Origin: Artemisia argyi
Taxonomy: Eukaryota > Streptophyta > Magnoliopsida > Asterales > Asteraceae
DNA length: 64,000 bases
Reading direction: 5' to 3'
Assembly (NCBI GenBank): GCA_030686995.1
Contig: CM060694.1
Span: 93,277,844 to 93,341,843, forward strand
Below are positions 1 through 9,866 of this stretch, piece by piece; position 1 is the stretch's first letter, and every line of letters starts with the position of its first letter. The notes under the pieces were generated by a model. The model was not told the origin of the DNA, ran no database searches, and was given only the letters and a program-made list of their open reading frames with translations. The translations under genes were made by a program, and so were the position numbers.

Positions 1-459
1 ATGGGATAAACATCATTCTTTTTCCTCTTTGCTTTGAGGGATGTATTTTGAACCCTTAAACCAAATCGAAGCTCAACTATTGCTTTTCAAACTACAAAGA
101 AACAATATATAACCATATTCATAAATGTTATATTAAAACATTGTCATGTAACACGTCTAGTATATCTAACAACCATTAGAGTGCCTTTGAAAAAAATATA
201 TGACATTAAGTTTGTTTACCCGTTTAAGATCTGAGAAGTTTGCCCAAATTATACGTTCAAAATCTAAATTGAAGTGTTTGCCCATTCACAAATAAAAAGC
301 TGCCCAAAGGAACCTAGAAGTTTGTTAAAAGTTGCCAATTCGGACTATTTTTGTGATTGTGGGCAAGAATTGTCGGCTTTATGTTTGACTTTTAAAGTCA
401 ACTGCATAACTTTTGCCATGGTAAGGGGAGTGTGATCCAAATTACTTGCTTATTGCAAA

Positions 460-467
460 CTTGCAGC
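460..467. repeat. hAT target-site duplication, left copy
   Basis: CTTGCAGC immediately precedes the TAGGGGTG terminus and is repeated exactly at 1595-1602 after the right terminus. Confidence 0.9.
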
Positions 468-1594
468 TAGGGGTGTTATCGGGTCAGATGGTTTGGTTAG
501 GAAAAACTAACCCGCAACCTAACCCGATAAGGAGTCGGGTTATCGGGTTCGGGTTGATATCGGGTCGGCTGTTGTCGGGTCAAGTGATTCGTGTTAATCG
601 GGTTGGCTTATTTGATTTAACCAAAAATATATTTGAGCTTAAACACTTGTCATTGACATTTAATTTTTGAGGGTTGATTTGCACACCAAAATTTTTTATA
701 CTTACACCATTCTGTACAAGTTGTATAGCATATCGTACAACATGTTAGTGCACAGAGTGTGGTGAAAGTATAAAAAAATGTGGTGTGCAAATCATCCCCT
801 GGTAGCTCAAAAATAATCAACTATATGTTACAGTAGTGAGTACAACATTGAATAGATTTATATTAGTTTCTAAAAAGAGCATGAACGCAAAAGCCACACA
901 AAGAAAAAAAAAAAAAAAAAAAAAAAAAGACGCTTAATTAGTTTAACATTAATCTCAGTATCTGGTGCATCTGAATTTTTTTCTTCTTGTTCCTTGTAAC
1001 TGCTCATGGCTAAAAACGTTGCATGCAATTAGACTTTGGAAAAAAAAATTATTTCATGGTTTTAAGAGTCTTTATTTAATGAATTAGGAGTTGAAAGTAA
1101 ATTAATTTAAGTATTGTCTACGTTCATTGATATATTTAAACATACTCTGAAAGCTTGTTGAAATACCTTAAATTACCTATCGAAACTCCATTCCACAACC
1201 TTTATCATGTTTTAAGAATTTGGTCAATGCCATTAATGTGGTCATGCATATCTATAATTCTCTAACCATGAACTTATCTTTACAGTAGCCATTCCAAGTT
1301 GAACATCTTAAATAATGCAAAGCAACAAAATGCAAAGCACAAGTTCAATATGGTAATAAAGGAAAGCAAAGTTCTATAGCAATCATTACAGTAGCATAAC
1401 TTGATTTTCGGTTCTTATCGGTTGACCCGATAACCCGATAACAATAATTATCTAACCCTAATCCGACCCGATAACGCTATCGGGTTCGGGTCAAAATAAC
1501 CCGACAATATTTTTTAACCTGATTTAACCAGACCCGATAAGCCTTATAGAGTTCGGGTTCGGGTCGGGTCAACCCGACCCTACTGACACCCCTA
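468..1594. mobile_element. hAT-type non-autonomous DNA transposon
   Basis: The element starts TAGGGGTGTTA and ends in the complement of TAGGGGTGTCA, giving short terminal inverted repeats. It is flanked by a perfect 8-bp direct repeat, CTTGCAGC, at 460-467 and 1595-1602. An 8-bp target duplication with TAGGG-type termini is diagnostic of the hAT superfamily. Both subterminal regions are packed with CGGGT/ACCCG motifs (about 475-605 and 1420-1580) in opposite orientations, as expected for subterminal transposase-binding repeats. The interior has an A-rich run near 905-928 and no transposase ORF, so mobility would depend on an autonomous relative. The perfect duplication suggests a fairly recent insertion into the Helitron body. 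Confidence 0.9.
671..799. mobile_element. Foldback MITE-like insertion inside the hAT element
   Basis: The left arm (GATTTGCACACC at 676-687, then an AT-rich stretch and TACTTACACC) pairs with the right arm (GGTGAAAGTATAAAAAAA and GGTGTGCAAATC at 782-793). The result is an approximately 129-bp near-palindrome with an inner foldback around TTGTATAGCATATCGTACAA. No ORF is present. I could not define a convincing target duplication, so the superfamily is open. Confidence 0.6.
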
Positions 1595-1602
1595 CTTGCA
1601 GC
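1595..1602. repeat. hAT target-site duplication, right copy
   Basis: CTTGCAGC follows the right terminus CACCCCTA and is identical to 460-467. Confidence 0.9.
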
Positions 1603-1661
1603 TGCCATAGATTCAAGCTTTGAATTCTTTATTGATCATTATTAAGAAAACTAAAAATAAG

Positions 1662-1827
1662 TCAACAGATTGGGTCAGGCATTTCAGCCCAGTGTGTTAA
1701 TTGTTGCAAAAGTGGATTATCTTCTTCCACAACTTTAGGAGTCCCAAAGTATGACAATGCCTCGGGTATGGTACAGTCGTACAGATCTCCAATATTTGCA
1801 ACTGTGACATAGTAAGAACTGATGTAG
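1662..1827 (-). pseudogene. Captured terminal exon, unknown gene, in the Helitron
   Basis: On the minus strand a pyrimidine-rich stretch ends in a clear 3' splice site (TTATTATCCTTAG). It is followed by 166 bp with an open frame of about 53 codons ending in TGA at 1662-1664. The peptide contains SSYYVTVANIGDLYDC, then YFGTPKVVEEDNPLLQQL and HWAEM. The coding look and the splice site argue that this is a real last exon of a host-type gene, probably picked up by the Helitron. The family is not recognised. Confidence 0.45.
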
Positions 1828-2129
1828 CTAAGGATAATAAGATGTGAACCTTCTCATGTAGTTAGAATTTTAGAAATCCGTAGAAATGCGGAAGGTAATC
1901 ATGTAAACATCTGTAGTTCGGCTTGTAAATAAGACAAAACTGGCAGAAATCAACAGTTGCTTTATTTAGTTAGAGCCAAGAGATTCTGATTCAGAACAAA
2001 CAATATTGAGTAAAAGCAACAAAAAATTGCAATATTGTTGTAGTGTAAACAAAAAAAGCACAAAGAGGTATCTGGTGTTAATAAATAATAAACACAAAAT
2101 GAATATCAAACAAACACAGTCTTAGCAGA

Positions 2130-2250
2130 TTAAGCAACACGTTCCCATTTTCGATATGGTGCGTTTAGTTGAAGTCTTTGATCAAAGACCTAGGTATCTT
2201 GCACATCCATATTGGCTTGTATAGTACCACCCCTGACATCCAAAAAAGAG
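2130..2250 (-). pseudogene. Captured exon fragment, possibly RPA/OB-fold-like
   Basis: A minus-strand reading frame holds the phrases GGTIQANMDVQDT and FDQRLQLNAPYR, separated by one in-frame TAG, and ends in TAA at 2130-2132. The 'G-x-I-Q-A' pattern followed by a loose F-x-L region resembles OB-fold domains of plant replication protein A-like proteins, which are common Helitron cargo. That assignment is by memory of the motif style only. The stop codon makes it non-functional as it stands. Confidence 0.3.
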
Positions 2251-3167
2251 CAGCCTTATTTATAAGGTAATAAACCTTTATTATTTCTTCCAAAGCTAAA
2301 ACTGGTTTTGATAATAATTTAGCCTAATATACTTGTTAGTCTAGCAAAATACAACAGATTGAAGTTGGTTTTGGATCAGGAACATTTCTTGCAATCTATT
2401 TGCGATACACTATTACTTCTATGGTTCGTATCTGTTGAATTTACGACTTGAACACTAACGACTTCAGTCTGCGTAACAATCATTATTCCAACAACTTTTG
2501 ACATTGGTTAGATAATATAATAAGTGCCTATATTTGCGATGAAAAACAATTGGATTCGCAAATACTGTACTAAGTTGCAAGCTGAGACAATGTTCGAGAA
2601 TTTGTGTGCTTTAGGCCTGACAATGGTATATTATATATATAAGAGGCAGTAGTCAAAAGGGTTTTAACTTTGACGAAAACTCTAAGACATATATAACATG
2701 GGAGATATAAAAGGTATGGCAAACTACAATTAGGTAGCATAGATATTGTTAAACTTGTTACGGCAGTTATAATGGCCTTGCCTTTAACGAAAACGTTAGG
2801 ATATATAATGTACCTACCACTGTCTTCAACTCTCTCAACCTGGTTTTGTTTTAATTCGTTTTAAAAAACAGGCAATTAAGTGTCTAGGTTTATAGTTTTT
2901 TATTACGTAAACAATCTTGTTAGCAATATATTGATATAAGCAGCAAGTGTAACCTTGACGCTACAGTTTTTCTGATTGAAGATCTATGAATAACTTGACT
3001 AACCATGACACAGTTGGTGTCTGCAATTTGCATTTTTACATAAAATGGCAGTACTTGTACCCGCTGTATCTTTTGTATCTAGAATACCAAATAGTCTAGG
3101 GCGGGTTAAAATAGTTTAAAGTAGTAATGACACTGTACATGTAGCAAATGTGAAGGATCATACTTAC

Positions 3168-3562
3168 GTTGAGGATATTACTGTCGGGATTAAAGTCCAT
3201 AGCTCTGTGATCGACGGTACTGAAATTAAAAAAGTATCCTACTTTATAAAGAAACATAGACAATATAATATAACTATTAAATAACTCCAAAACAATATTA
3301 AACATGGACATTAAACCTTTTCTTATTGATTTTCAAAATGAAAAGAACCACACCTTGAGTTACCGGTTCAGCAATGCTCGGTTAGAAAACCTTCGAGTTG
3401 GCAGACAAAACTAAGCCCCTAACACCAAGAAAAACATCATGTAATAATGATCAAAATACACTTCGGAACTCAACCTGCTTGTCCGAAGTTATACCCGTGA
3501 TCCTTGGTTGTGAAGTAATAATAGACCATGTTCTGCTGTTCTTCCCAAATTGCTACTTGAAT
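3168..3562 (-). pseudogene. Two captured exons with intact splice sites
   Basis: The upstream minus-strand exon (3562 down to 3475) follows an acceptor TAATTGCAG and encodes IQVAIWEEQQNMVYYYF, then TTKDHGYNFGQA. It is followed by a GT dinucleotide. A second exon (3219 down to 3168) follows TTTAATTTCAG and encodes TVDHRAMDFNPDSNILN before a consensus donor GTAAGT. Both have the composition of coding exons in an AT-rich surround. I do not recognise the family, and the two frames were not proven to join. They fit the exon-capture habit of Helitrons. Confidence 0.4.
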
Positions 3563-4065
3563 CTGCAATTATAAAAGGAATAGTTTTTATAAATATATTG
3601 GGGTTACAATATTTGTATTAAGTTTTCCTTTAATGTTACGGCCACTCATTTATAATGCAATGATTTGTTACTAGCTATTATAGTTTAGCAGCTGAGTTAC
3701 GAAGGTCTACTAATATATTTATATGCACGATCTCTATATTGCAGGTAACAGTGAAATGATCACAAAGACATGATGGAACAATTTGTATTGACAACATTAA
3801 TATACATATTTAGAAATAAATTATATGTGTTGATTTGTATACATATTTATAATTAAATGATATACGTTGATTTGTTGATAGTATTTCCTTATATATTATT
3901 TTCCGAAAACTAATACCTTTCAACAATAATTATAAGTCATGCCACCTTCCTTATATATTATTTTCCGTTAACTAATCTTATCCATCGATAATTATACGAA
4001 CATTAACTATAAAAGATCACTATTATCCGTACATGATTAAATTAAAATGTAAAATTACAAGTCAT

Positions 4066-4096
4066 GCCCGCCCATCGGGCGGGCTTCGAAATCTAG
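4066..4096 (+). other. Helitron 3' terminal hairpin and CTAG end
   Basis: An 8-bp perfect GC stem with a 3-nt loop lies 8 nt before CTAG, and the next base is T. This is the standard Helitron termination structure (hairpin then CTRR, insertion at A/T). The junction with LTR sequence at 4097 is directly visible by comparison with the intact LTR at 19046. Confidence 0.8.
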
Positions 4097-4098
4097 TA

Positions 4099-4189
<91 letters not shown>

Positions 4190-6152
4190 TATGTTTCCAT
4201 GTTAGTGTTGAAATCCTCGGGTTGAAATCCTTGAAATAATGCCTCGTAGTGATAAAAATATACTTGTAATAACTAGTACTTCATTAGTTATAAAATTGGG
4301 TACTTGGTATTATTTCTAGAAATCTAGAGTTACTACGTAGTTTTAGGGTTAATATTTCTAAAAGCTGTCAAAATGAAATGAGTTTTGCCGATATTTAAAC
4401 GTGAATATCTTTGTCGTTATAAGTCCGTTTTACTTGTTCTTTATATCCACGGTTACGTCTTAGTATGTAGTAATATATTTTGGAAAGCTTGGATCCTCCG
4501 GGTTACGTCTAAAGCCTCTTTTTGTCCGACGAAAAACGTCCAACAGCATGTAATTTTCAGAAAAATATTTTTCGTCAACAAACTTGCAAAAATCATAACT
4601 TCTTCGTTATAAACTCTTTTTAATCTGTTATTTCGCCTACGGATTCGCTTTTGAAAGTATTTTCTAAAAATTTTGCCAAAGTTTCCTTTGTATTTACTGA
4701 TTTTCCAGAATTTATCAAAATGGGACAGTAGGTATATTTATTTGTTACAAAACCATTTCCAAGGTTCAAAACTAGTTTCTACATTAACAAAAACTCTTGC
4801 AAACTCCGCAAATCTATACTAATCCTACCATACACCTTCTTAGGATGCCATGGGTTCCTAATGATCACTAAACAAGTTAATTTAACAAGGGAGTACCTAA
4901 AACCAATTATAGGGTTTGTATGTTTCAAATGTCTTCAAAAATAAAGTGGTATAACTAGTATGAGCATGAAATTAAGCATGAATACTATAAGATACATGTG
5001 TTAATTAGATGAAAACATGAAAATAAATTTGATAACTCACTTTGAAATTTTAGGTGTTGAGATGATTAGAAACCTTGGATTACTTGTGTTTTTGTGGTAT
5101 GATTCTTGATTAGGAAAGCAAAATGAACAACTTTGATGCTTTAACTTTTGGAAAAACTTCACTTGATCATGGTTTATGGTGAAAGTCGTGGGTTTTGAGA
5201 TGGAAATGATGAAATGAGAGCTTTTTGATTATCAAGATTATGTATGATGATGTTATAATGGTTTATGTAAATAAGTAACTTAGGTATAATGTATAATATT
5301 GTGTACATAAATGCTAGGGGTTAAGAATACAAAATGAAATTGCCTTGTGAAGACTTTTGAGGGCCGGTTCATGGGGATGAGGGGGGGGGGGGGTTGGGGT
5401 AGTTTTGATTTAATTAGGATTTTAGTGTAAGGTTTAGTGTAAATATGAGTTATTTGTTAAAATCGGGTACCGGGTTTGATAGAAATAAATTTTAACAAAG
5501 TTAACTGGGACAAAATAAAGTCATAAGAATGATAAAAATATGTTAGGTACAATTACTGAGTGATCGGGTGATTATTGTTTAGTTTTCACGAAAACCGTTG
5601 TAATATTTATAAACTTACGTTATAAATAAAATAAATTTCCAAAATACTGGGTAAATGAATGTTATAACTTTAATGATGATAAAATGGATATAAAAATATG
5701 TCGGGACCATTGTGGGAATATTTAGATAATATTTGTCGTGTTTATAAACCGGGGGTTAACGTTTATTTATAAATAATTATAAGGAAAACGTTAAATGTAT
5801 CAAATATATAAATTTGAAAATCCTAAGAGTTGTATAACACGTTAATATGCAGACTGTCTCTAGTCTGTATGCAGTGTCCTTACTGATAATGAAATGAATT
5901 AGCACCTAAACCCATACGGTTACGCGAATTTTAATACCCGTAAACTAAATTTACGATGAAATGTGTAATGAAAGTGAATAGTAAAAACTTTTTCGGCAAT
6001 GAATAGTGTTCAATGAATAGTAAAATTTCTGAATGCTTCTCGGAATGTCAAACTGACACCAAATATGATGAATAGTAAACTGATGAATAGTGTTTTGATG
6101 AATAGTGTTTTTCCAAAGTTTGTGAAATGACCTGAAATGGTGAGTTGTGACA
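4097..6152 (-). repeat. Gypsy A 3' LTR, truncated by the Helitron
   Basis: About 1.95 kb (4188-6152) matches 19061-21038 with scattered substitutions. It ends in GTGACA, the complement of the LTR 5' terminus TGTCAC. The inner 1 kb present in the other copy (18034-19045) is absent here because the Helitron 3' end abuts at 4096. A long G-run lies at about 5383-5395, and ATGAATAGT-type repeats occur at about 5979-6112. Confidence 0.88.
4101..4187. repeat. (TA)n microsatellite, about 43 units
   Basis: This is an uninterrupted TA tract directly downstream of the Helitron end. The corresponding place in the other LTR of Gypsy A (19050-19060) has only about five TA units, so the tract expanded after the LTRs diverged. 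Confidence 0.97.
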
Positions 6153-6928
6153 CTCTTCCCCTCTAAAAGGAACTTCGTCCCGAAGTTCAGTTTATGTTGG
6201 TTTCTGAAAACATATTGGTGAAAAGGTGATGATATTCGAGAATTCCAGCGAACTCTAACGATAGAAATTCGACTCTGCTTCAACTGTTCGACCTAACTGT
6301 TCATGATTACTACTTGTTCTCCTGCAAGGTTTATGTTTGACTTTTGGTTGGATTCCTTTCCAAATGGGATTATGAGTGACTAATCTGAAAAGATGATAAT
6401 ACATGGTTGTATAATCCTGTTGTTTTCTAACAAGGCTCAAGTCTGACGGCCACTAGGCCTACCCTGTCTGAAATATTCATGGTCTAGTGTATATCGAGAT
6501 TAACTTTCCAAGTTTTCTGAATGATATCATGCCTTTCCTAGGCAGAACTTTCAACATAACTCTGCCTACCAACTTGAAGTTTTAATGGTTTACAACTTAT
6601 TGAACTTGTAACTGATTCTTGACTTGTAGGAAATTTCTGGTTATTTCATGAATGCCTACTGGACTAGTGAGTTGAGCTTTTTCTGAGTTTGGCCCATCAA
6701 TAGATGGTCTGCGCTTCTTAATGTTTTAAATGTGATACTGGTAATATATACTGTTGAATTCTGCCAGAACTCAAGTTTGTATGCTAGTTGGTCGATTCTA
6801 AAATGAATCTTAAATGGTCCAATATGCAAAAGGTTCAACCTCTCTTGTTATTCAATTGGTATCATGCCAATCCAAGGCAATGCTTTTAAGTTAATTTGTT
6901 CTCCCACTTGAATCTGGATGGTTTGTTG
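6153..6928 (-). pseudogene. Gypsy A pol 3' end: integrase tail/chromodomain-like remnant and PPT
   Basis: Minus-strand fragments read GPFKIHFRIDQLAYKLEF (around 6790), then SRISIVRVRWNS (around 6230-6270) and NFGTKF close to the LTR. These are the conserved end of a chromovirus-type polyprotein: the integrase GPF/Y region, the chromodomain-like 'VKVRW' strand and the C-terminal tail. They are spread over several frames, so the gene is broken. The purine-rich complement of 6153-6168 (AGAGGGGAAGAG) next to the LTR is the polypurine tract. The reading is interrupted at 6929 by element C. Confidence 0.75.
6924..6928. repeat. Target-site duplication of C, left (TGTTG)
   Basis: TGTTG precedes the LTR start TGTAACAATT and is repeated at 13487-13491. 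Confidence 0.92.
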
Positions 6929-7664
6929 TGTAACAATTCGCAATTCCAGGTTAACTTTTATTCCCGAAAATTTTACTATTCACTTTTACTATTCACTTTT
7001 CACTATTCATCTCAGAAATTTTTATTTCATATTCTCGTAAGTTAAACTATTTTAACAATAATCCGAGAGTTTGACGCTCGTCGGATCATTTCTGCAAAAA
7101 TCACAAAGCCGTGTCCGAGATTTACTTTTAGGTTTAAACGTCCTTCTAGCATCCCGATATGTCCATAAAACATTATAAACAATAGAAATATGATTTTCTC
7201 TCATTTTAGGACAATTCCAAAAGTTTCGGAATTTTACGTTTTTCAGTTCAGCGTTTTACGCGAATTGCGCGTTTTAGACCCGTGTTTCCAGTTTTTAGCA
7301 GGGTTTTCGCACCCGATAGAACCTACCACTCATTTTATATTTTATTATGGACTATATTGACATGTTTAACCATATTTATAAGTTTCATATTTTTAGGATA
7401 CCCGGTTTTACGTTTCGTGACTTAAAAACTTACGGTTAGCGATTTACGGAGTCAAAACTAGCTACATACTTAGGATATTATCATCCAAAGACCATGACTA
7501 CTCATCTAGTCACCCTTATCCTTGGAAAAACGACTTAGGAGGGGGGGGGGGAGTCACCATGTGTGGTTAAATCTTGACTTTAGCCATTAGATCTTACTTA
7601 ATTACAACTTTGTCACCAAGTTATAGCACTTTCCTAGCAAGCTTCCTAACCTCCTCATTCATAG

Positions 7665-7672
7665 TATAAATA
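7665..7672 (+). promoter_or_regulatory. TATA box of element C 5' LTR
   Basis: TATAAATA lies about 115 bp downstream of the G-run and about 2.2 kb before the LTR end. The same spacing from TATA to LTR end is seen in LTRs D and E. An identical box is at 11285-11292 in the 3' LTR. Confidence 0.6.
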
Positions 7673-9248
7673 CAAGCTCATTGGCTTCCTTTCTTCATCA
7701 CCAAAAACGCCACAACATATGTACCTAGCACCATGATCCTTTGATCTTCAAACTACAAGTTATACTACAAAGTTCAAGGCCTTAGTATTCTCTACCTAGT
7801 TCTTAAGTTTGTTTGGTGATTCCATGGTTGAATTAGGAGCTACACAAGGTGATTAGGGGCTGAAGTTAATGGGTTTTCACAAGGTCTATATCAAGTCTAT
7901 CAATGGTTACAAGAGTTATGGTGAAGGGTTTACAAGCTTAGGTTTAGTGTCCTAGTTCTATACTTGACTTCCTTTCTTTAGAAAGCCAAAAGTTGTAAGC
8001 AAACCCTTATACACTTTCTTGCTCAATATCATTTTCATGCTTATTATGTTTCTTTCATGCTATATATGGTCTTTGTATTGTGTTCATGATGTTTAAAAAT
8101 GGATAAAACAAGTATTGGTATACATATGTTAACTTATGACAAGTAAACAAGCAAACTAGTGATTTTTATGGAAAACCACGACCACAATAGTATAACTTTG
8201 ATATTTGACACTTACTTATTGTTAAAGAGGACTTAACAAGGAAAACATAGCAATTTGAATCACCCAAAACGAGTATACGAGTCAAAAGTTATGACCGTTT
8301 GAAGTTAGCGAAACCAAAACGGCAAAACTGCCTAAATAGCATTCTGATCAAATTATGATTTTGAAAGTCCCACTTCTGGTCCGATTCATCAAAAAGTTAA
8401 AACACGAAAGTTGTCCGGAATGACGTTTTCGTTCAGGAACAAAGAAGCTCGAGCCCTGAAAACGCTTTCTGAGTGATAATTTTCTTCAAATTCTTAACAG
8501 CCCATTTTTAGACCAAAGTAACTATATAATGGTTATAATTAGATGAGACCAAGAGGTCTAATGACCTAAAGCCAAGACCACAACCATGGCTAAAGCCAAG
8601 GTTGAGTCTCAAGATCATGGTAACAATGACCAAGGTCACGGCAAAGCCACGGCTAAAGACCATATAACTATTAAAGATCAAAAAGCTTATATATATGTTA
8701 TCGAATACTACAATAGTAGGGAGCCTCATGTGAGGAGTTCATTAAGTAAGCCGTCGAGACGAGTTGTGGATTTACGAGTTAAAGTGTCCTGGCTCCTCGA
8801 ACGTTTACTTCATGACTTCTGAATTATGTCGGCCCGAACGGTAGTAAGAGATATACAACCTATACATGATTCATAAACCATTTATATTCAAAGACTTACA
8901 CTATATACTAAAGTACTACATCATGAACATTATGCAAGACATATATTGGCAATTCTTCGTATTCTTAGATGTTACTCCAAACCTAAGTCGCAACGTTCTA
9001 TTATAGGCTGCTCTTAGAGACTTTCGTGATTCGACTATCACTATCATTTCTCATTACATAAGCTTAAGGTGAGTCATAGCCCCTACTCTTTTCGTACTTG
9101 TTTTAACTCTTTGGGGGGGATACATGCACAACTACTTGCTTACTTGTACAAATACTCAAAACATTTATACTTGATTGTTTCATACTTGATTGTCTTATAC
9201 TTGATGGCATTATACTTGATTTCATACATACATGATTGTCTTATCTTT

Positions 9249-9290
9249 GGGAAGTGGCTCCCAGTTTTCTTTGGGAAGTGGCTCCCAGTT
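9249..9290 (+). repeat. 20-bp tandem duplication in LTR C
   Basis: TGGGAAGTGGCTCCCAGTT occurs twice in a row; each unit is itself a small hairpin (GGGAAG...CTCCC). The same pair is at about 12869-12910 in the 3' LTR. A diverged single copy (GGGAAATGGCACCCAG) is in LTR D at 63166. Confidence 0.85.
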
Positions 9291-9442
9291 GTCTTTGATA
9301 CATCCTAACATTTGCGAATGTTGGATACATCATAAAAGTGAGGTCTTTGGAGATGAAGTAGAGACTCACTACTAATTGCTTAATTGTCTTGATGAACTTA
9401 TACATGTCTTTATTATACTATATGTTAGCAGTGGGTTGTGAA

Positions 9443-9510
9443 CACACAGGTTACAAGTCTCTTATGGCGGGACTTGTAACTGAGTGGATTCACGATGCCT
9501 TTGCTGTGTG
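9443..9510 (+). other. Conserved stem-loop in LTR C (5' copy)
   Basis: A perfect 10-bp inverted repeat, GTTACAAGTC (9450-9459) and GACTTGTAAC (9471-9480), encloses an 11-nt loop TCTTATGGCGG. CACACAG directly before the stem can pair with CTGTGTG at 9504-9510. The same block occurs at 13063-13130 and, in a different element, at 63371 onward. Its position downstream of the TATA box places it in the transcribed part of the LTR, so it could form in RNA. Confidence 0.8.
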
Positions 9511-9866
9511 AACATTCTTTTAAGGCTTTTCAACTGTTTTAAGACAAACTCTATGAACTCACCAACCATTGTGTTGACACTTTAGCATGTTTATCTCAGG
9601 TTAGTAAGGCGATAGCTAGTGCGTGGAACTTAGAGTCAAGCTGCATATTCTGAAGACTTACGCTTTTATCATTTACCATTCAAAACTTTGTATACATTTA
9701 TGTATCATACTTTGGAATCTCATGTTTGTAACTTTGAATTCATTAATCGAATGGTAACTTTTCAAGACGTCTCATTTAGAGTTCGTTTTCTATAACTTGT
9801 GTTTTGTATTATGAAGTAGCACCCCTATGACACAGTCTTCCGTTGCGGTATTTTGGGGGTGTTACA

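Larger units (their letters stand above)
1..4096 (+). mobile_element. Helitron, right-hand (3') portion
   Basis: The segment ends in the classic Helitron 3' signature. A GC-rich perfect hairpin (stem GCCCGCCC at 4066-4073, loop ATC, stem GGGCGGGC at 4077-4084) is followed 8 nt later by CTAG (4093-4096) and then a T. The sequence resuming at 4097 is Gypsy A LTR sequence (compare 19046 onward), so the element inserted between A and T inside that LTR, as Helitrons do, without target duplication. The missing LTR part (equivalent of 18034-19045) is not found between 1 and 4096, so the 5' end lies left of the window or is lost. No Rep/helicase ORF is visible. The body holds intron-flanked exon fragments on the minus strand and a nested hAT element, which fits a gene-capturing non-autonomous Helitron. 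Confidence 0.75.
6929..9866 (+). repeat. Element C 5' LTR
   Basis: It starts TGTAACAATTCG and ends GGGGGTGTTACA. It contains ACTATTCA repeats at the start of U3 (about 6970-7015), a G-run at about 7541-7551, a TATA box at 7665-7672, a hairpin-prone GGGAGCC...GGCTCC segment (8720-8800), a TTATACTTGAT repeat cluster (9168-9225), a 20-bp tandem repeat (9249-9290) and a perfect stem-loop at 9450-9480. The small ORFs inside are identical in both LTRs, and I treat them as chance frames. Confidence 0.94.

Noticed and set aside
446..670. 74-residue ORF at the hAT left end
   Set aside because: It is composed of the CGGGT subterminal repeats and crosses the element border.
4033..4239. 68-residue ORF rich in Tyr-Ile
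   Set aside because: It is a translation of the (TA)n microsatellite and crosses the Helitron-LTR junction.
8508..9308. Three small ORFs in LTR C, repeated exactly at 12128-12928
   Set aside because: They are identical because the two LTRs are nearly identical. They overlap each other on both strands and lie in non-coding LTR, so they are not independent evidence of genes.
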